From Paraburkholderia ginsengiterrae (GTDB lineage: Bacteria; Pseudomonadota; Gammaproteobacteria; Burkholderiales; Burkholderiaceae): a DNA stretch of 44,749 nucleotides. The stretch lies in assembly GCF_001645125.1 (NCBI RefSeq), contig NZ_LXKA01000342.1, positions 1-44,749 on the forward strand, in the 5' to 3' direction. The notes below the pieces were generated by a model, which had not been told where the DNA came from, made no database searches, and was given only the letters and a program-made list of their open reading frames with translations. Positions 1 through 8,530 of this stretch are shown here, one piece after another; positions within the stretch are counted from its first letter, which is position 1, and each line of letters begins with the position of its first letter. A program made the position numbers and the translations under genes.

Positions 1-114
1 ACAGGCGAACCACGCGAAGAAGCAGACGAAGAACGCCATCCACGTCAGATGAAAAGCGCGCATCGGTACCGTGCGCACGCTGAAGAGGTCGATGCGGGTT
101 GCTTTGTCTGTCAT
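1..114 (-). CDS. narK: NarK-type nitrate/nitrite MFS transporter (N-terminal part only)
   Basis: The leftward reading from the ATG at 112-114 gives 38 residues before the window edge. They begin MTDKATRIDLF and continue into a hydrophobic stretch containing FHLTWMAFFVCFFAWFA. This is the signature opening of NarK/NasA major-facilitator nitrate and nitrite transporters: a short cytoplasmic tail, then the first membrane helix with the FHLxWxxFFxxFxxWF pattern. The family exchanges or imports nitrate and nitrite across the inner membrane for respiration or assimilation. A GGAA stretch lies just upstream of the start. Only the first helix is visible, so nitrate versus nitrite preference cannot be judged. 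A possible FNR/ANR box lies about 100 bases upstream. Recognition of the family is fairly secure despite the short length. Confidence 0.8.
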   Translation of the reverse strand, partial: MTDKATRIDLFSVRTVPMRAFHLTWMAFFVCFFAWFAC

Positions 115-212
115 CGTCGTTCCAGAAAAAAGAAAAAGCGCCCCGCGAACCCAATCGGATGACTGGGTTAGGGGGACGCCGTTGTCCAAAAGCCCGTTGC
201 GAAGTTGCCGCG

Positions 213-226
213 TTGATTCGAATGAA
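213..226. promoter_or_regulatory. FNR/ANR-like box upstream of narK
   Basis: TTGATTCGAATGAA matches the FNR/ANR consensus TTGAT-N4-ATCAA at nine of ten defined positions. It sits about 100 bases upstream of the leftward narK start. Oxygen-responsive activation of nitrate transporters by FNR-type regulators is established in other bacteria. The assignment here is inference from sequence and position alone, and one mismatch lies in the right half-site. Confidence 0.35.
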
Positions 227-702
227 GCCAGATCGACTTTGATCCTATGCCGGTTCTGTACGCATATGCCGTGCCAGTCGATAAATTTCGGCGTTCGGCG
301 TGCCAGAACGCCGCAAACAGCGATACCACGCGACGCATTCTGTCCGTGGCATCGACCTGTTTTTGACACGGTTAGGCACAGTGATGGTGCATGACAGCAC
401 TGTTTCGCGCGATCGGACCGATCTTGGCGCGCGGTCCGCCATCAGGAATACCTTATGACGAATTCGCCAGCATACGAGATAGCGGCTGATCGCCTTTGGC
501 GAACTGTTTGTTAATATTCACGTATTCCGCGACAGGTATCCCGTTATCTCCAAAGACTGGCATCGCCCCGACGGAAACTGGGAACCCACCCCTGCCGCCA
601 GCCCAACTAATTCGGGGCGGCCCAGTGTTCCGTTCTGTTGTTAACTAATCTAAGTTCACGTAGCGTGCTGGTATCAACGGATTGGGGGATACCACCATAC
701 GC
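227..702. other. Gap between narK and the IS630 remnant; no gene recognised
   Basis: No convincing coding sequence or RNA was seen. The last 60 bases or so before 703 belong in all likelihood to the left end of the IS630-type element, because they lead directly into its transposase start. A segment around 507-535 (TGTTTGTTAATATTCACG) begins with TGT and has a weak resemblance to the presumed Tn7-like end near 6915, but the match is too loose to call a transposon end. Confidence 0.4.
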
Positions 703-835
703 ATGGGACGACCGAAGGCCGAACTGGTGTCGATTGAAGATGAGCCCTCGCAACTGACTTCGATCGCGCATTCACGCCGGATTTACGGGGCGCTGGTGAC
801 GCGTGCGCGCATCGTGCTGGCTGCTGCTGCCGGTG
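703..835 (+). pseudogene. IS630-family transposase, N-terminal stump
   Basis: The reading from ATG 703 (MGRPKAELV, then a segment ending LVTRARIVLAAAAG) matches the start of IS630-family transposases, which open with MGRPKAxLxLxxxExxxL and then an RAxIVLxxAxG segment. The homology stops at about 833-835, after AAAG. The following codons no longer read as transposase and a stop occurs at 886-888. Intact members are roughly 340 residues, so only the first eighth remains. The DDE catalytic domain is absent and the protein would be inactive. The break probably marks the edge of a later insertion or deletion. Confidence 0.65.
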
Positions 836-1481
836 CCCCCATTGTCCTGCCCATTGAAAGTAGACGACTTTGGACGCTCCAGCCCTGAGGATGTGCCGCA
901 GTCCCAGAACGTATGAAAAACCACGATGTTCTTGATGTCGCTCCAAATGAGTGCTGACATGTAAATCGTAATCGCGGCACGATTGGATCGCCCCCGCCGC
1001 TCCCGGGGACCGCCTTTGACAACGCCCCATCGGTGATCTTCGACCGACATTGTGGATGCCTGCGACCTGGCATTACTTGCTGTATCACATGGCGTGCTTT
1101 TCGTCGCGACGCGGCCCTTCAGAGACTCGTTGCGCTTCCGCTGGAGTTAGATTTGGTCCGTCGCCGCGAAGCTCGATTTGGTTTTTGTGGTTTCAACCAA
1201 ATGGCCCGACGGTTAGTTGCTTTAGGATGTGCGCCAGATCGGCCGCAATGGTGAGCGTTTTCGGGATGAACTGGTTTCAGACAGTGCAGTACGCGACCCG
1301 CACGGTCGTTTTTCTCAAACATCCATCGGCTCGCACAAGCATTCGCGTTGTGCGGGCAGCCAGGGCAGTGTTGTTTCCGACTCGCAGTGGACGGCGACTT
1401 AACGCGAAGTCTGTCGGTCGAGTCCTGGCCGAACGCAGCATTCAAAGCCCTCGAAGCCCTTGGAAAGTCCTCCTGCCGGCT
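836..1481. other. Gap downstream of tniQ; no gene recognised
   Basis: This stretch lies between the IS630 stump and the tniQ stop. Open frames exist on both strands, but their translations are rich in Arg, Ser, Cys and Pro and resemble no family I know, as expected for shadow frames in G+C-rich DNA. The end of the Tn7-like element on the tniQ side, or decayed cargo, could lie here. I could not find an inverted copy of the presumed end at 6915. Two close GATTTGGT copies (around 1150 and 1176) are the only visible short repeat. Confidence 0.35.
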
Positions 1482-3119
1482 CTACTCCGCGTCGGATTCC
1501 GCAAACACCGCCAACACCATTGCCCTTTCACCGGTGCCACCGCTGCGATCGATTGCAAGCGGATCAGTCGACGCGCCAGGGCTGGTGGATTTCACATCGC
1601 CGCTATGATTCGTTGCCAGCTTCGGACGCTCTGGCGGCGCCACGTTTTGATTCAGGACGTGTACATGCTGCCGGTAGTGCTCATCGCCAACGGGACGAGG
1701 TCGTAATTTGTTGATCTCTAACATGCCCTGAGCGAAGGTCAATTGGCAAGGCTCCGTTTCCGGTGCTCCGCCCCGCACCAGCCACTTCCGCTCGGGAAAG
1801 TCCACCACCGGAAACGGCATCCATACCGGGCGGGAACTCACAGTCGCGTTCACGGCCTCCTGTAGATACCAATGGAAGCTATCCAGGCACACCCGAACGA
1901 ACACGTGCAGAATTATCCAGCGGTCAACAGCCCTGCTCCATTGCGCAAGGCCGACCGGCGCGAGCAGGGACAGCCAGGACAGAATGCCCAGCGCTACATG
2001 CTCGCGTCTGACCATCAGATGCGAAGGCGCGCCGACGCCCTCCCATCTGATCCGCCAGCGAAGTAGCGCGTGCGCAACCGGACAGAAGGTTGTCGTCGTT
2101 CGCCCATCAAGACGCCACCTGAGATGACGCATCGAGGTGACCACGCAGGCGCGATGCCCACGTCCAATGCTGCGCATGAGGTTTCGTTTTATCGATTTGT
2201 AGCATGCTGCTGCATCCAACAGGATTTCATCAGCCTCTCCAGGCTCCGCCATGCGGAACCGCGAGGAGTCCCCCGCCAGCATGTCGAGTGATTGCTGGAT
2301 CGCATTACTATGATCATGTTGCCAGCCGAACAGGCACTGAGTGACGCCCCTTTGGCTCAGCGAAATCCGTGGGTAACAGCTCTTCGGATCATCATCACCG
2401 ACACCGCGCTGGGGCGCCGAAGCCAGCCATGCGTGCGGCTCGCCAGTCTGCCCAGACTGACGGAACAATCGCCCCAGAGCGGAAGACCTGCGGCCAAACC
2501 AGCCGCGAGCAAGGGCCTGCGCAAGTTGTTGCCGGTACGACAAAGACAGTCGCAATGCATGATCGTCAGTCCGGCGAAGTGCCGGCGCCCAGTCCTGCCC
2601 GCATGACGGACACGTGAACGGTGCCCGAAAGACGGCCACACGCAAGCGATACACCATCAACACGTTCCCGCACCTAAGGCAGCGGTCACGCAGCGTGCAA
2701 CCGTGAACCGGACACCGGTCACAGCTGGCAGCCTGGAATACGGTGAGGTGGACCCCCTTCAGCGCACACTGTGTGCACCAGCGTAACGCGGGGTGACTCG
2801 TGTCACCGGATAACAGAACATGTCGCGGTGGAAACGCAGCGGCGATATCAGCCAGTGACATGCGCAGCAGCTCTGCCATCTTGAGCAGGTCGAAACGCTG
2901 CGCATCGCGTAAGTCAATGCCGCGCTGCAGGGCCAGGGACGCTGGCTGACGAAGGACCGTCTTCGCGAGCGCGGTACACGACAGCGTGTTGAGGTGCTGG
3001 AATTTGGCGAGCAGCATGAAGGCTGACTGCCCGGAGATATTCCAGTCGTCACGCCAGCACCATTCGCGCGACGAGGCGTCGTCGACGGAAGACAGCAGAA
3101 TGTCAAAGCGCCGCTTCAT
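1482..3119 (-). CDS. tniQ: TniQ/TnsD-type target-selection protein
   Basis: This 545-residue protein carries the TniQ zinc-binding pattern at about residues 110-180. In order these are a WCxxC pair, a CDRCPVHG segment, a CLRCG and a final CPSCG. TniQ proteins choose the insertion site of Tn7-like elements and recruit TnsC there. Classic examples bind a specific chromosomal or plasmid sequence. The start ATG (3117-3119) shares its A with the tnsC stop codon (TGATG), so translation is probably coupled. The N-terminal third looks typical. The C-terminal half is less familiar and is where target recognition differs between members. At 545 residues it is longer than minimal TniQ (about 300-400) and nearer TnsD size, which suggests site-specific DNA recognition. 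Confidence 0.85.
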   Translation of the reverse strand: MKRRFDILLSSVDDASSREWCWRDDWNISGQSAFMLLAKFQHLNTLSCTALAKTVLRQPASLALQRGIDLRDAQRFDLLKMAELLRMSLADIAAAFPPRHVLLSGDTSHPALRWCTQCALKGVHLTVFQAASCDRCPVHGCTLRDRCLRCGNVLMVYRLRVAVFRAPFTCPSCGQDWAPALRRTDDHALRLSLSYRQQLAQALARGWFGRRSSALGRLFRQSGQTGEPHAWLASAPQRGVGDDDPKSCYPRISLSQRGVTQCLFGWQHDHSNAIQQSLDMLAGDSSRFRMAEPGEADEILLDAAACYKSIKRNLMRSIGRGHRACVVTSMRHLRWRLDGRTTTTFCPVAHALLRWRIRWEGVGAPSHLMVRREHVALGILSWLSLLAPVGLAQWSRAVDRWIILHVFVRVCLDSFHWYLQEAVNATVSSRPVWMPFPVVDFPERKWLVRGGAPETEPCQLTFAQGMLEINKLRPRPVGDEHYRQHVHVLNQNVAPPERPKLATNHSGDVKSTSPGASTDPLAIDRSGGTGERAMVLAVFAESDAE

Positions 3120-4111
3120 CAGGCACCAGGGTTATCGTCGACGAAAACAATGCGCAGATCATCGAGCGCTGCCACATAGTCTGACTCCCTCACTGCGTGC
3201 GCCCAGAGCGCACGACTGAGCACAAATCCCGATGCATCATGTTCGATGTTCTCGCCCAGCGCAATCTCCACCGCGCGGGCCAGATACTCCATCGGGATCT
3301 CCATCGTGAAGTCAAAGCGTGCATGCCGGTGCGCCTCACTGAAAACGTCCCACACCAGTTCACTGTGTTTGCCGAGCCGGAAGCCCGCGTCATACGCACG
3401 CTGGAGGAAGAACCTCGTGAAGGTCCAGTCGCTTCCTTCCGGAAATATTGACTCGTCATACGCGCAGAGAGACACTTCGAGATCCGCGGCAGACCGGAAT
3501 CCCTCGAATCGCATCTCTTCAATCATGAAACGCGACACGATCTGCGAGGTATCAGTGTTCTGTTTGAACGATGTCTTGCGATTCAGGATACTGGGCTGAC
3601 CGACCAGGAACGTGTACATCCGGATACCGCGGCGCTCCATCTCATCCTGCACGTCGCGTAGCCATTCATAGTGTTCCAGCTCAAGACGCTGGGCTTCGTC
3701 AACGAACACGACGAGCGATTTTCCTGACGCCCGCTCAACGATTTCCGCCAGCCTGTTATAGAGACGCAAGCGACGCTGCAGGGCCGTGCCGCTGTCTGGC
3801 CGCTCATGCCTTGCCGCGGCGAGGAGCATTCCGAAGAAAAGACTTTCCGAACGGGAAGGATTCTGCGGCATGCCGAGGTGAAAGATCGCAGTACGGGGCA
3901 GTTCATCGCGCAGCAGCCGAACGCAATATCGGATCGCATACGTTTTTCCCCAACGCGTATGCCCATAGATGAGCGCCCCGGAGACCCCGCGTCGGATGCA
4001 CCGGAGAATACACATGTACATCGAGCCGATTGACGGCGTCGGTACCATGTAGCTCCTGTTCAGCAAGGGATGGTCGTCGGGCGCCAGCGGGCGGGTCGTC
4101 GAGGGAAGCAT
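3119..4111 (-). CDS. tnsC: TnsC-like AAA+ transposition regulator
   Basis: This 330-residue ATPase has a Walker A motif GHTRWGKT at residues 50-57 and a Walker B LVVFVDEAQ ending near residue 141. The DEAQ box is typical of TnsC/TniB proteins. TnsC oligomerises on target DNA with ATP, is positioned by TniQ and then activates the TnsB (and TnsA) transposase. The gene starts 4 bases after the tnsB stop, and its own stop overlaps the tniQ start. Length is close to the TniB/short TnsC type; the larger N- and C-terminal extensions of Tn7 TnsC (555 residues) are absent. No frameshift or missing motif was seen. Confidence 0.9.
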   Translation of the reverse strand: MLPSTTRPLAPDDHPLLNRSYMVPTPSIGSMYMCILRCIRRGVSGALIYGHTRWGKTYAIRYCVRLLRDELPRTAIFHLGMPQNPSRSESLFFGMLLAAARHERPDSGTALQRRLRLYNRLAEIVERASGKSLVVFVDEAQRLELEHYEWLRDVQDEMERRGIRMYTFLVGQPSILNRKTSFKQNTDTSQIVSRFMIEEMRFEGFRSAADLEVSLCAYDESIFPEGSDWTFTRFFLQRAYDAGFRLGKHSELVWDVFSEAHRHARFDFTMEIPMEYLARAVEIALGENIEHDASGFVLSRALWAHAVRESDYVAALDDLRIVFVDDNPGA

Positions 4112-4115
4112 GACG

Positions 4116-6095
4116 TCAGGAAAACGTGAAGATCCGGGTCAGCCGGATCGACGGCTGCGGACTACGTGATTGCGCCCGGGTCTCTTCAGGCAACAACGAC
4201 TCGTCTGGTGATGCATGGCCCGGTTCCATTGTTGGCACTTCATGCGACTTCGCCCGATCCGTGAGCATGCGCGCGAGATCGTTAGCGCTGCGCTTGTGAT
4301 TGCCGGCCTCGGCCTTCTTGTAGGCAAACCATGCCTCGACAGGGTCTTCGCCGTCCCGATAGGCCAGCTTGCGTTGATGAACAAGTTTGAATATCTCCTG
4401 TCGCACCCGCAGCGAGTGCTGCGAAAAGCACCATGGCCGCAGCGCCGTCAGCATGCCAAGCTCAGAGCCATCCATGAAAAAGGCATGCACATGCCGGATG
4501 TCCTTCACATTGAAATAGACCCGCAACTGCTTGCCGATCAGCGACGCGTTGCTCGATAGAATGCTGTTCGAATATCGCACGTACTCAAAGTTAATGTGAG
4601 GGCGCACACCCTGTTTCGCACTGCCACGAATAGTGACAACCCGTGCCTCCTGCAGCAGGCATAACGTGTTGCGCCGGGCAACAGGTAACGCGCGGATGGA
4701 GCCCGAATCGCGTGCCAGGAAAAAGCGCATCGCCTCGAGCGGGGTACGACCGCCCAACGCGCTATGCGGCTCTCCGTTGTAGTCGGCAAGCACGACGTCA
4801 ATGACGTCTTCGAGTTCATCGAGACTCATCAGCAACGACAGGTCCCTATCCACGTCATTCAGCGCGCGTTCAACTGCCTGCGGTGCCCGTCCGGTCGTGC
4901 CGGGCAGGCGATGGGCAAAGTGGGAAGCGATCTGATCGAAGAACCGTTCGACGAATGCGCGCTCGTTTTTTTCGGATAGCGGCCCGTTATCGGTCCAGCA
5001 ACCCACAACGCCCGTCAGGCGATCAAGCGTCGCGTTCGCGAAGTGCGCCTTCGCTGCGTCAAACCGCAGGGTACTCCAGCATGCCCATGCAGTTTCGGGT
5101 ATCACTTCCGATGGAAAGCCTCCGCCGTGACGTACGCGAAGACCTGGTATCCGCACCGCCCTCCTCTCGTGCGGCTTCAGTGTCGCCTGCAACGTTTCAG
5201 CAATATCGTCCTTGTTATATTCCTTGCCCAATGCGAGGCTATAGCCGATGACCGCGCGTGTTGCAACATCAAGTACTATCAGAATCCAGATCCGGTGTAG
5301 CGCGAGAAGGGTTTCAAAGCCGAGCGGGTCATCGATCCTGAGCGTAATGCGCAGGTCGATCTTGTGGCCGTCGAACTCGACAACGTCGAACGGGTGAGCA
5401 ACAGGCTTACGCACATATTTGTCGGCATCTTCCCATGCGTGCGCGATCTGGGATGCGCCGGACGCGCGCGCCGACGCATCGAAATGCCGCGTTTCGAGGC
5501 GCCGGATGTGAGTCGCCAGCGAACGCTCGCCGAGGTGCTCCCGGTTGAACGGATATTCATGCGGCGCGATGCCGGCCCGCCGGCATTGTTCGAGAAAGCC
5601 CCGATGCAGTCGCCGCAAATTACGCTGCACCTCGTGGCGCCCGCCGCTTTTCCGTTGCCGTTCGCCGACCTTGCGTTCTACCCATTGTGCGATGTCCGGG
5701 TAATGGCGCAGCAACTGGGCGAACGCGCCACTTGCCCCGCCCTTCTCCCCTTCGCGTGAATGGGTGACAGCGGCGCTGCGTTGATACCCGAACGTGTGAC
5801 AATAAGGAATCAACGCACGCATGCCAAAGATCCTGCCGTCGTCGTGCATTGCGACGCATCGGCCGAACAGTCTGTAGAGATCGTTGAACCGCACCCCGGT
5901 CAAGCGACTGATTTCGCGCAGGGAAGTCTGGCGGTCGACAAATAGGGTCATGGCTTGCATGCGTCGCGCGACAAGATCGCGGTCCTCCGGAGGCAGCGCG
6001 CTGTCGTCAGCGCGTGGCCAGCCTGTGACATCGCATAACTCGTCGGGTATCGATTGGCGGTCGAACCGAAGCTCGCCGAAAGCCATCGTCTTCAT
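4116..6095 (-). CDS. tnsB: TnsB-like DDE transposase
   Basis: A start at ATG 6093-6095 gives 659 residues and an ATGA overlap with the tnsA stop. A longer reading from 6149 would overlap tnsA by 58 bases and is less likely. The integrase-type core shows a first Asp in VVEFDGHKIDL, a second in LRFDAAKAHF and a Glu in AFVERFF, with 36 residues between the last two. This is the DD-x(about 35)-E geometry of retroviral-integrase-fold transposases. The N-terminal region would bind the transposon ends, and the C-terminal tail would contact TnsC. TnsB cuts and joins the 3' ends. All three catalytic residues are present, so strand transfer should be intact. Confidence 0.9.
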   Translation of the reverse strand: MKTMAFGELRFDRQSIPDELCDVTGWPRADDSALPPEDRDLVARRMQAMTLFVDRQTSLREISRLTGVRFNDLYRLFGRCVAMHDDGRIFGMRALIPYCHTFGYQRSAAVTHSREGEKGGASGAFAQLLRHYPDIAQWVERKVGERQRKSGGRHEVQRNLRRLHRGFLEQCRRAGIAPHEYPFNREHLGERSLATHIRRLETRHFDASARASGASQIAHAWEDADKYVRKPVAHPFDVVEFDGHKIDLRITLRIDDPLGFETLLALHRIWILIVLDVATRAVIGYSLALGKEYNKDDIAETLQATLKPHERRAVRIPGLRVRHGGGFPSEVIPETAWACWSTLRFDAAKAHFANATLDRLTGVVGCWTDNGPLSEKNERAFVERFFDQIASHFAHRLPGTTGRAPQAVERALNDVDRDLSLLMSLDELEDVIDVVLADYNGEPHSALGGRTPLEAMRFFLARDSGSIRALPVARRNTLCLLQEARVVTIRGSAKQGVRPHINFEYVRYSNSILSSNASLIGKQLRVYFNVKDIRHVHAFFMDGSELGMLTALRPWCFSQHSLRVRQEIFKLVHQRKLAYRDGEDPVEAWFAYKKAEAGNHKRSANDLARMLTDRAKSHEVPTMEPGHASPDESLLPEETRAQSRSPQPSIRLTRIFTFS

Positions 6096-6733
6096 CCGCG
6101 CACCAATCGCGTATGGGGTCCGATTTCCTCGCGCGCCAGCGTTGGACAATTCAGGCAGCCATCGTGCAGCAGAGTGAACGCGACAGTCCGCGCCAGGACT
6201 GACTCCACCGGTGACAGCCTGTGTTCGAGTTCCAGGAGACTTGCGCCTGTCTCGAACTCATCCAGCGCACGCCGCTTCATTGTGTCTGTGACGAAGGTGT
6301 GCCCTGCCGCAACGTGCTGGAGAATTGTTGCCTGATTGCGGCGCAGAACATCGGTTGCCACAGGCCCGTCCGGCTCCGCAATGCGCACAGGAAATCCGGA
6401 CTTCTTCGCCCATGCTTCCAGAATCGCGGACCGGTCTGGCTGCTTCGCGTTAGATCGAGATTCCGAAGCGCGCAGGCAGAATAGAAGATGCTCCCCATCC
6501 GTCGTCTTCACCCAGAAATCCACCGGACGGGCTGGAGTGAAAGCGCTGACGAAGAGAGGACGTTCGCAGTAAGCGACTACATCGGGATTGAACTCGAGTT
6601 GCAGCCAGGCGTTCAGCGCCCGATGGCCAAACAAGGTGAGACGACGGTGTACCTTGGGGCCGTAGACATCGTAGCGATGCGTCCCGTAGGGACGCGCATC
6701 GTCGATTGCACGGACGAACCGCAGTTTGGCCAT
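6092..6733 (-). CDS. tnsA: TnsA-like protein lacking the usual catalytic E/Q-x-K motif
   Basis: The ATG at 6731-6733 gives 213 residues. An in-frame GTG at 6832 would add 33 residues but has poor support. TnsA is the restriction-enzyme-like subunit that cuts the 5' ends of Tn7 and so allows cut-and-paste movement. The fold is recognisable: a Glu in WLQLEFNPDV, the CERPLF strand (usual form xEQPL) and an Asp in RPVDFWV. However, the next strand reads LLFCLRAS where active enzymes have (E/Q)-V-K, so the acidic or Gln residue and the Lys are Cys and Arg. A C-terminal winged-helix region follows, as in family members. It is the first gene of the operon and overlaps tnsB by ATGA. It may be inactive as a nuclease and retained for its structural role; this is inference. 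Confidence 0.75.
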   Translation of the reverse strand: MAKLRFVRAIDDARPYGTHRYDVYGPKVHRRLTLFGHRALNAWLQLEFNPDVVAYCERPLFVSAFTPARPVDFWVKTTDGEHLLFCLRASESRSNAKQPDRSAILEAWAKKSGFPVRIAEPDGPVATDVLRRNQATILQHVAAGHTFVTDTMKRRALDEFETGASLLELEHRLSPVESVLARTVAFTLLHDGCLNCPTLAREEIGPHTRLVRG

Positions 6734-7138
6734 TGCGGCCCCCGGCTTCCTGACTTGATTAACGAGTTGTAGTACAGAAAGGACATGCGCGGGTAAGGGA
6801 TAGTTTGGCAGGGAGTCCGCAGGGCCGGCCACGAACTGATAGTGAACTTCCGTGCGTCAAATGTGGCGAGGGCCCATCTGTAGCGAAATATACGTTTTAC
6901 GTGACAAATCGTACAAACCACGCCTCCACAGGTCGTCGGTATGCGTCCGCGTCAAAAAAATACGCGGATAAAACGCGTCTGATCCACTGTGCCTCCAATT
7001 TTCTCGTGAAACATTCAGCCTCAACCGGCTCAAAGGCTATGTCAGACAAGGCATTTGCCACATTGTAGGTTTGATGCGCGATGTTTCACGGCTCAATGGT
7101 TTTTGCATCTGAGTACCGCCTTCCCGGGGCATTCGCGA
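6734..7138. other. tnsA-side terminal region of the Tn7-like element and flank
   Basis: No gene is seen. Related short motifs recur, which may be TnsB-binding sites: GTGCGTCAAATG near 6853, ACGTGACAAATC near 6899 and CCGCGTCAAAAA near 6947. The sequence up to 6915 ends ...CAAATCGTACA and read inward begins TGTACGATTTG, so 6915 is the best candidate for the element end. The third motif lies beyond that point, so the true end could be further right, anywhere up to about 7200, where the next gene remnant begins. Confidence 0.4.
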
Positions 7139-7966
7139 ATGCCCTTGCACGGCACCCCCGCTGTTCTTTACGACTGTCACTTCCAACATCCGCGATTTTC
7201 AGCTTTTACTTGCGGTCGCCCGGAAGGGAATCTCGAAGTGGATCCCGATCAGGAGTCCTTAGGTAACCGTCGTGTCGATGCCCAAGTGCTTCCACATTTA
7301 CTTCGTAAGACGACTTTCCGCAACCGGCGCCTGGCATTGATACGCGACGGCCTCGGCGCAGTCCCGGTGGCCGTCGGCCCGACCTTCGTCTGCCACGTGA
7401 TTCCCCTTACCCCGTTGCCGCCCGGTCACATTGAACCGACGTCGCTCGATTTGGCGGCGGACGAACTCGAATGGGCCAGGCCCGGTGGCCACCGGCTGCT
7501 GCCTCGCCGTTTCTTTCGTGGCGCGGGTCGCGTCTGTATCAGTGAGCGTACCCAGGACGCAGTCTGCAACGGGTACGCTCAGCTGTTCGACGACGGCGCG
7601 ATCGAGCTTGTCGGCACGGTCTGGACGGATCTGGACTCTCCCGACGGCCAGCCTGTCCTGTATCCGGGGTTGTATGAAGGTTCGCTGCACGAACATGGGA
7701 TGCCGTCGGTGACGCGGGCCTGGACGCGCCTAGGTCTGACTGGCCCGCTCTGGCTTTCCGTCTCACTCGTGGGTCTCGGCACCGGCCACGTGGCGATTCC
7801 GGACGCCATCACACGGCGGAACGGCTTTTGGCCGCTTCGGGAATCGGTTCCCGGAATCATGGGAGTGCCCATGCAGCTGGACAGCATGGGCGAAGCGACG
7901 CCGTCAGCCCTCCGGCCAACGCTGGATGCGCTGATCCGCGCATTGTCTGCGCAGGCCCGCATATGA
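7139..7966 (+). pseudogene. 5'-truncated remnant, C-terminal part resembling AlbA/HTH-type ATP-binding proteins
   Basis: From about residue 35 of this reading the protein has the look of the C-terminal half of divergent-AAA/AlbA-type proteins. It shows a hydrophobic VCHVIPLTPL strand, then NGYAQLFDDGAIELVG, PGLYEGSL and GPLWLSVSLVG segments. The AlbA_2 or ATP-binding N-terminal region that such proteins carry (about 150-200 residues) is absent. The codons before about 7240 read as unrelated sequence without a ribosome-binding site. I therefore think an insertion or deletion, possibly linked to the Tn7-like element, removed the 5' part. The stop overlaps the next start (ATGA at 7963-7966), so both once formed an operon. 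Family assignment is by pattern memory and uncertain. Confidence 0.45.
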
Positions 7967-8376
7967 CGCCCGCGCGGGTCCGCACGTTGCCGGCCGGTGA
8001 GCCGTTCGACCTGCTCCCGGCCGCCCTGCTGGCACGCCTCGACAATGTTGACCGCTGGGTGGCGCTCTACCCGGAGGCGCGCGCGGTACGCGGCTGGCGG
8101 CACGAGGGGTTTAACGGCGTCACGCACCGGTTCGTCGCGCATTCGGTGATCCGCACCGCTGCCGGGCTGGTCGACGTGACGCTCCCGTCCACTGAGCCGG
8201 CACGGCCGTTCATCGAGCACCCGCGTGCGGTCTGCGGATTATTTGCGGTGCTGTGCCGGACGGGCCTTGACCGTCCCGGCGACGAATTCAGGGTGGAATT
8301 CGCCGCCCAGGCTGCCGCGCGCGAGGCGAACCGGGATTTCACGCCGGACGATCCAACCGACGGAGACTGCCTGTGA
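7963..8376 (+). CDS. Unknown protein upstream of a tyrosine recombinase
   Basis: This 137-residue protein begins MTPARVRTLPAGEPFDLL and overlaps the preceding remnant by ATGA. I recognise no family. It is moderately charged, has no membrane segment or signal peptide, and ends in an acidic tail (DDPTDGDCL). The middle holds a VRGWRHEGFNGVTHRF segment followed by a VDVTLP strand. Position between the remnant and the recombinase, in the same direction, suggests a shared accessory unit. The function cannot be inferred from sequence alone. Confidence 0.6.
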   Translation: MTPARVRTLPAGEPFDLLPAALLARLDNVDRWVALYPEARAVRGWRHEGFNGVTHRFVAHSVIRTAAGLVDVTLPSTEPARPFIEHPRAVCGLFAVLCRTGLDRPGDEFRVEFAAQAAAREANRDFTPDDPTDGDCL

Positions 8377-8530
8377 CCGGACTCGTCAAGCCCCTGCCCC
8401 TGGTCGTAATGGCCACCCCACAACCCTGCATGACCTTTCGGCCCCGCGTGAGCGGGCTGTCGCGGACGAAATACACACGGGCCGTTAGTTGCGTTATTGG
8501 TTTCACCCTAGTTGAGGCAGGAGCACCTTG

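Larger units (their letters stand above)
1482..6915 (-). mobile_element. Tn7-like transposition module (tnsA-tnsB-tnsC-tniQ)
   Basis: Four leftward genes with ATGA-type overlaps or a 4-base gap form a complete Tn7-like core. They are an endonuclease-like TnsA, a DDE transposase TnsB, an AAA+ regulator TnsC and a zinc-finger TniQ target selector. The element end next to tnsA is proposed at 6915, where the outward sequence read inward begins TGTACGATTTGTCACG, in keeping with the TGT...ACA termini of this superfamily. The other end was not identified, so 1482 is only the gene boundary. No TnsE-like or second TniQ-like target selector and no CRISPR components were seen. Gene identities are secure; element limits are not. 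Confidence 0.7.

Noticed and set aside
507-660. CACGTA-containing segments as the second end of the Tn7-like element
   Set aside because: The match to the end at 6915 is limited to a few bases, and the 640-660 copy belongs to the IS630 left end.
1050-1706. 218-residue rightward open frame opposite tniQ
   Set aside because: Composition is that of a shadow frame and it overlaps the end of a well-supported gene on the other strand.
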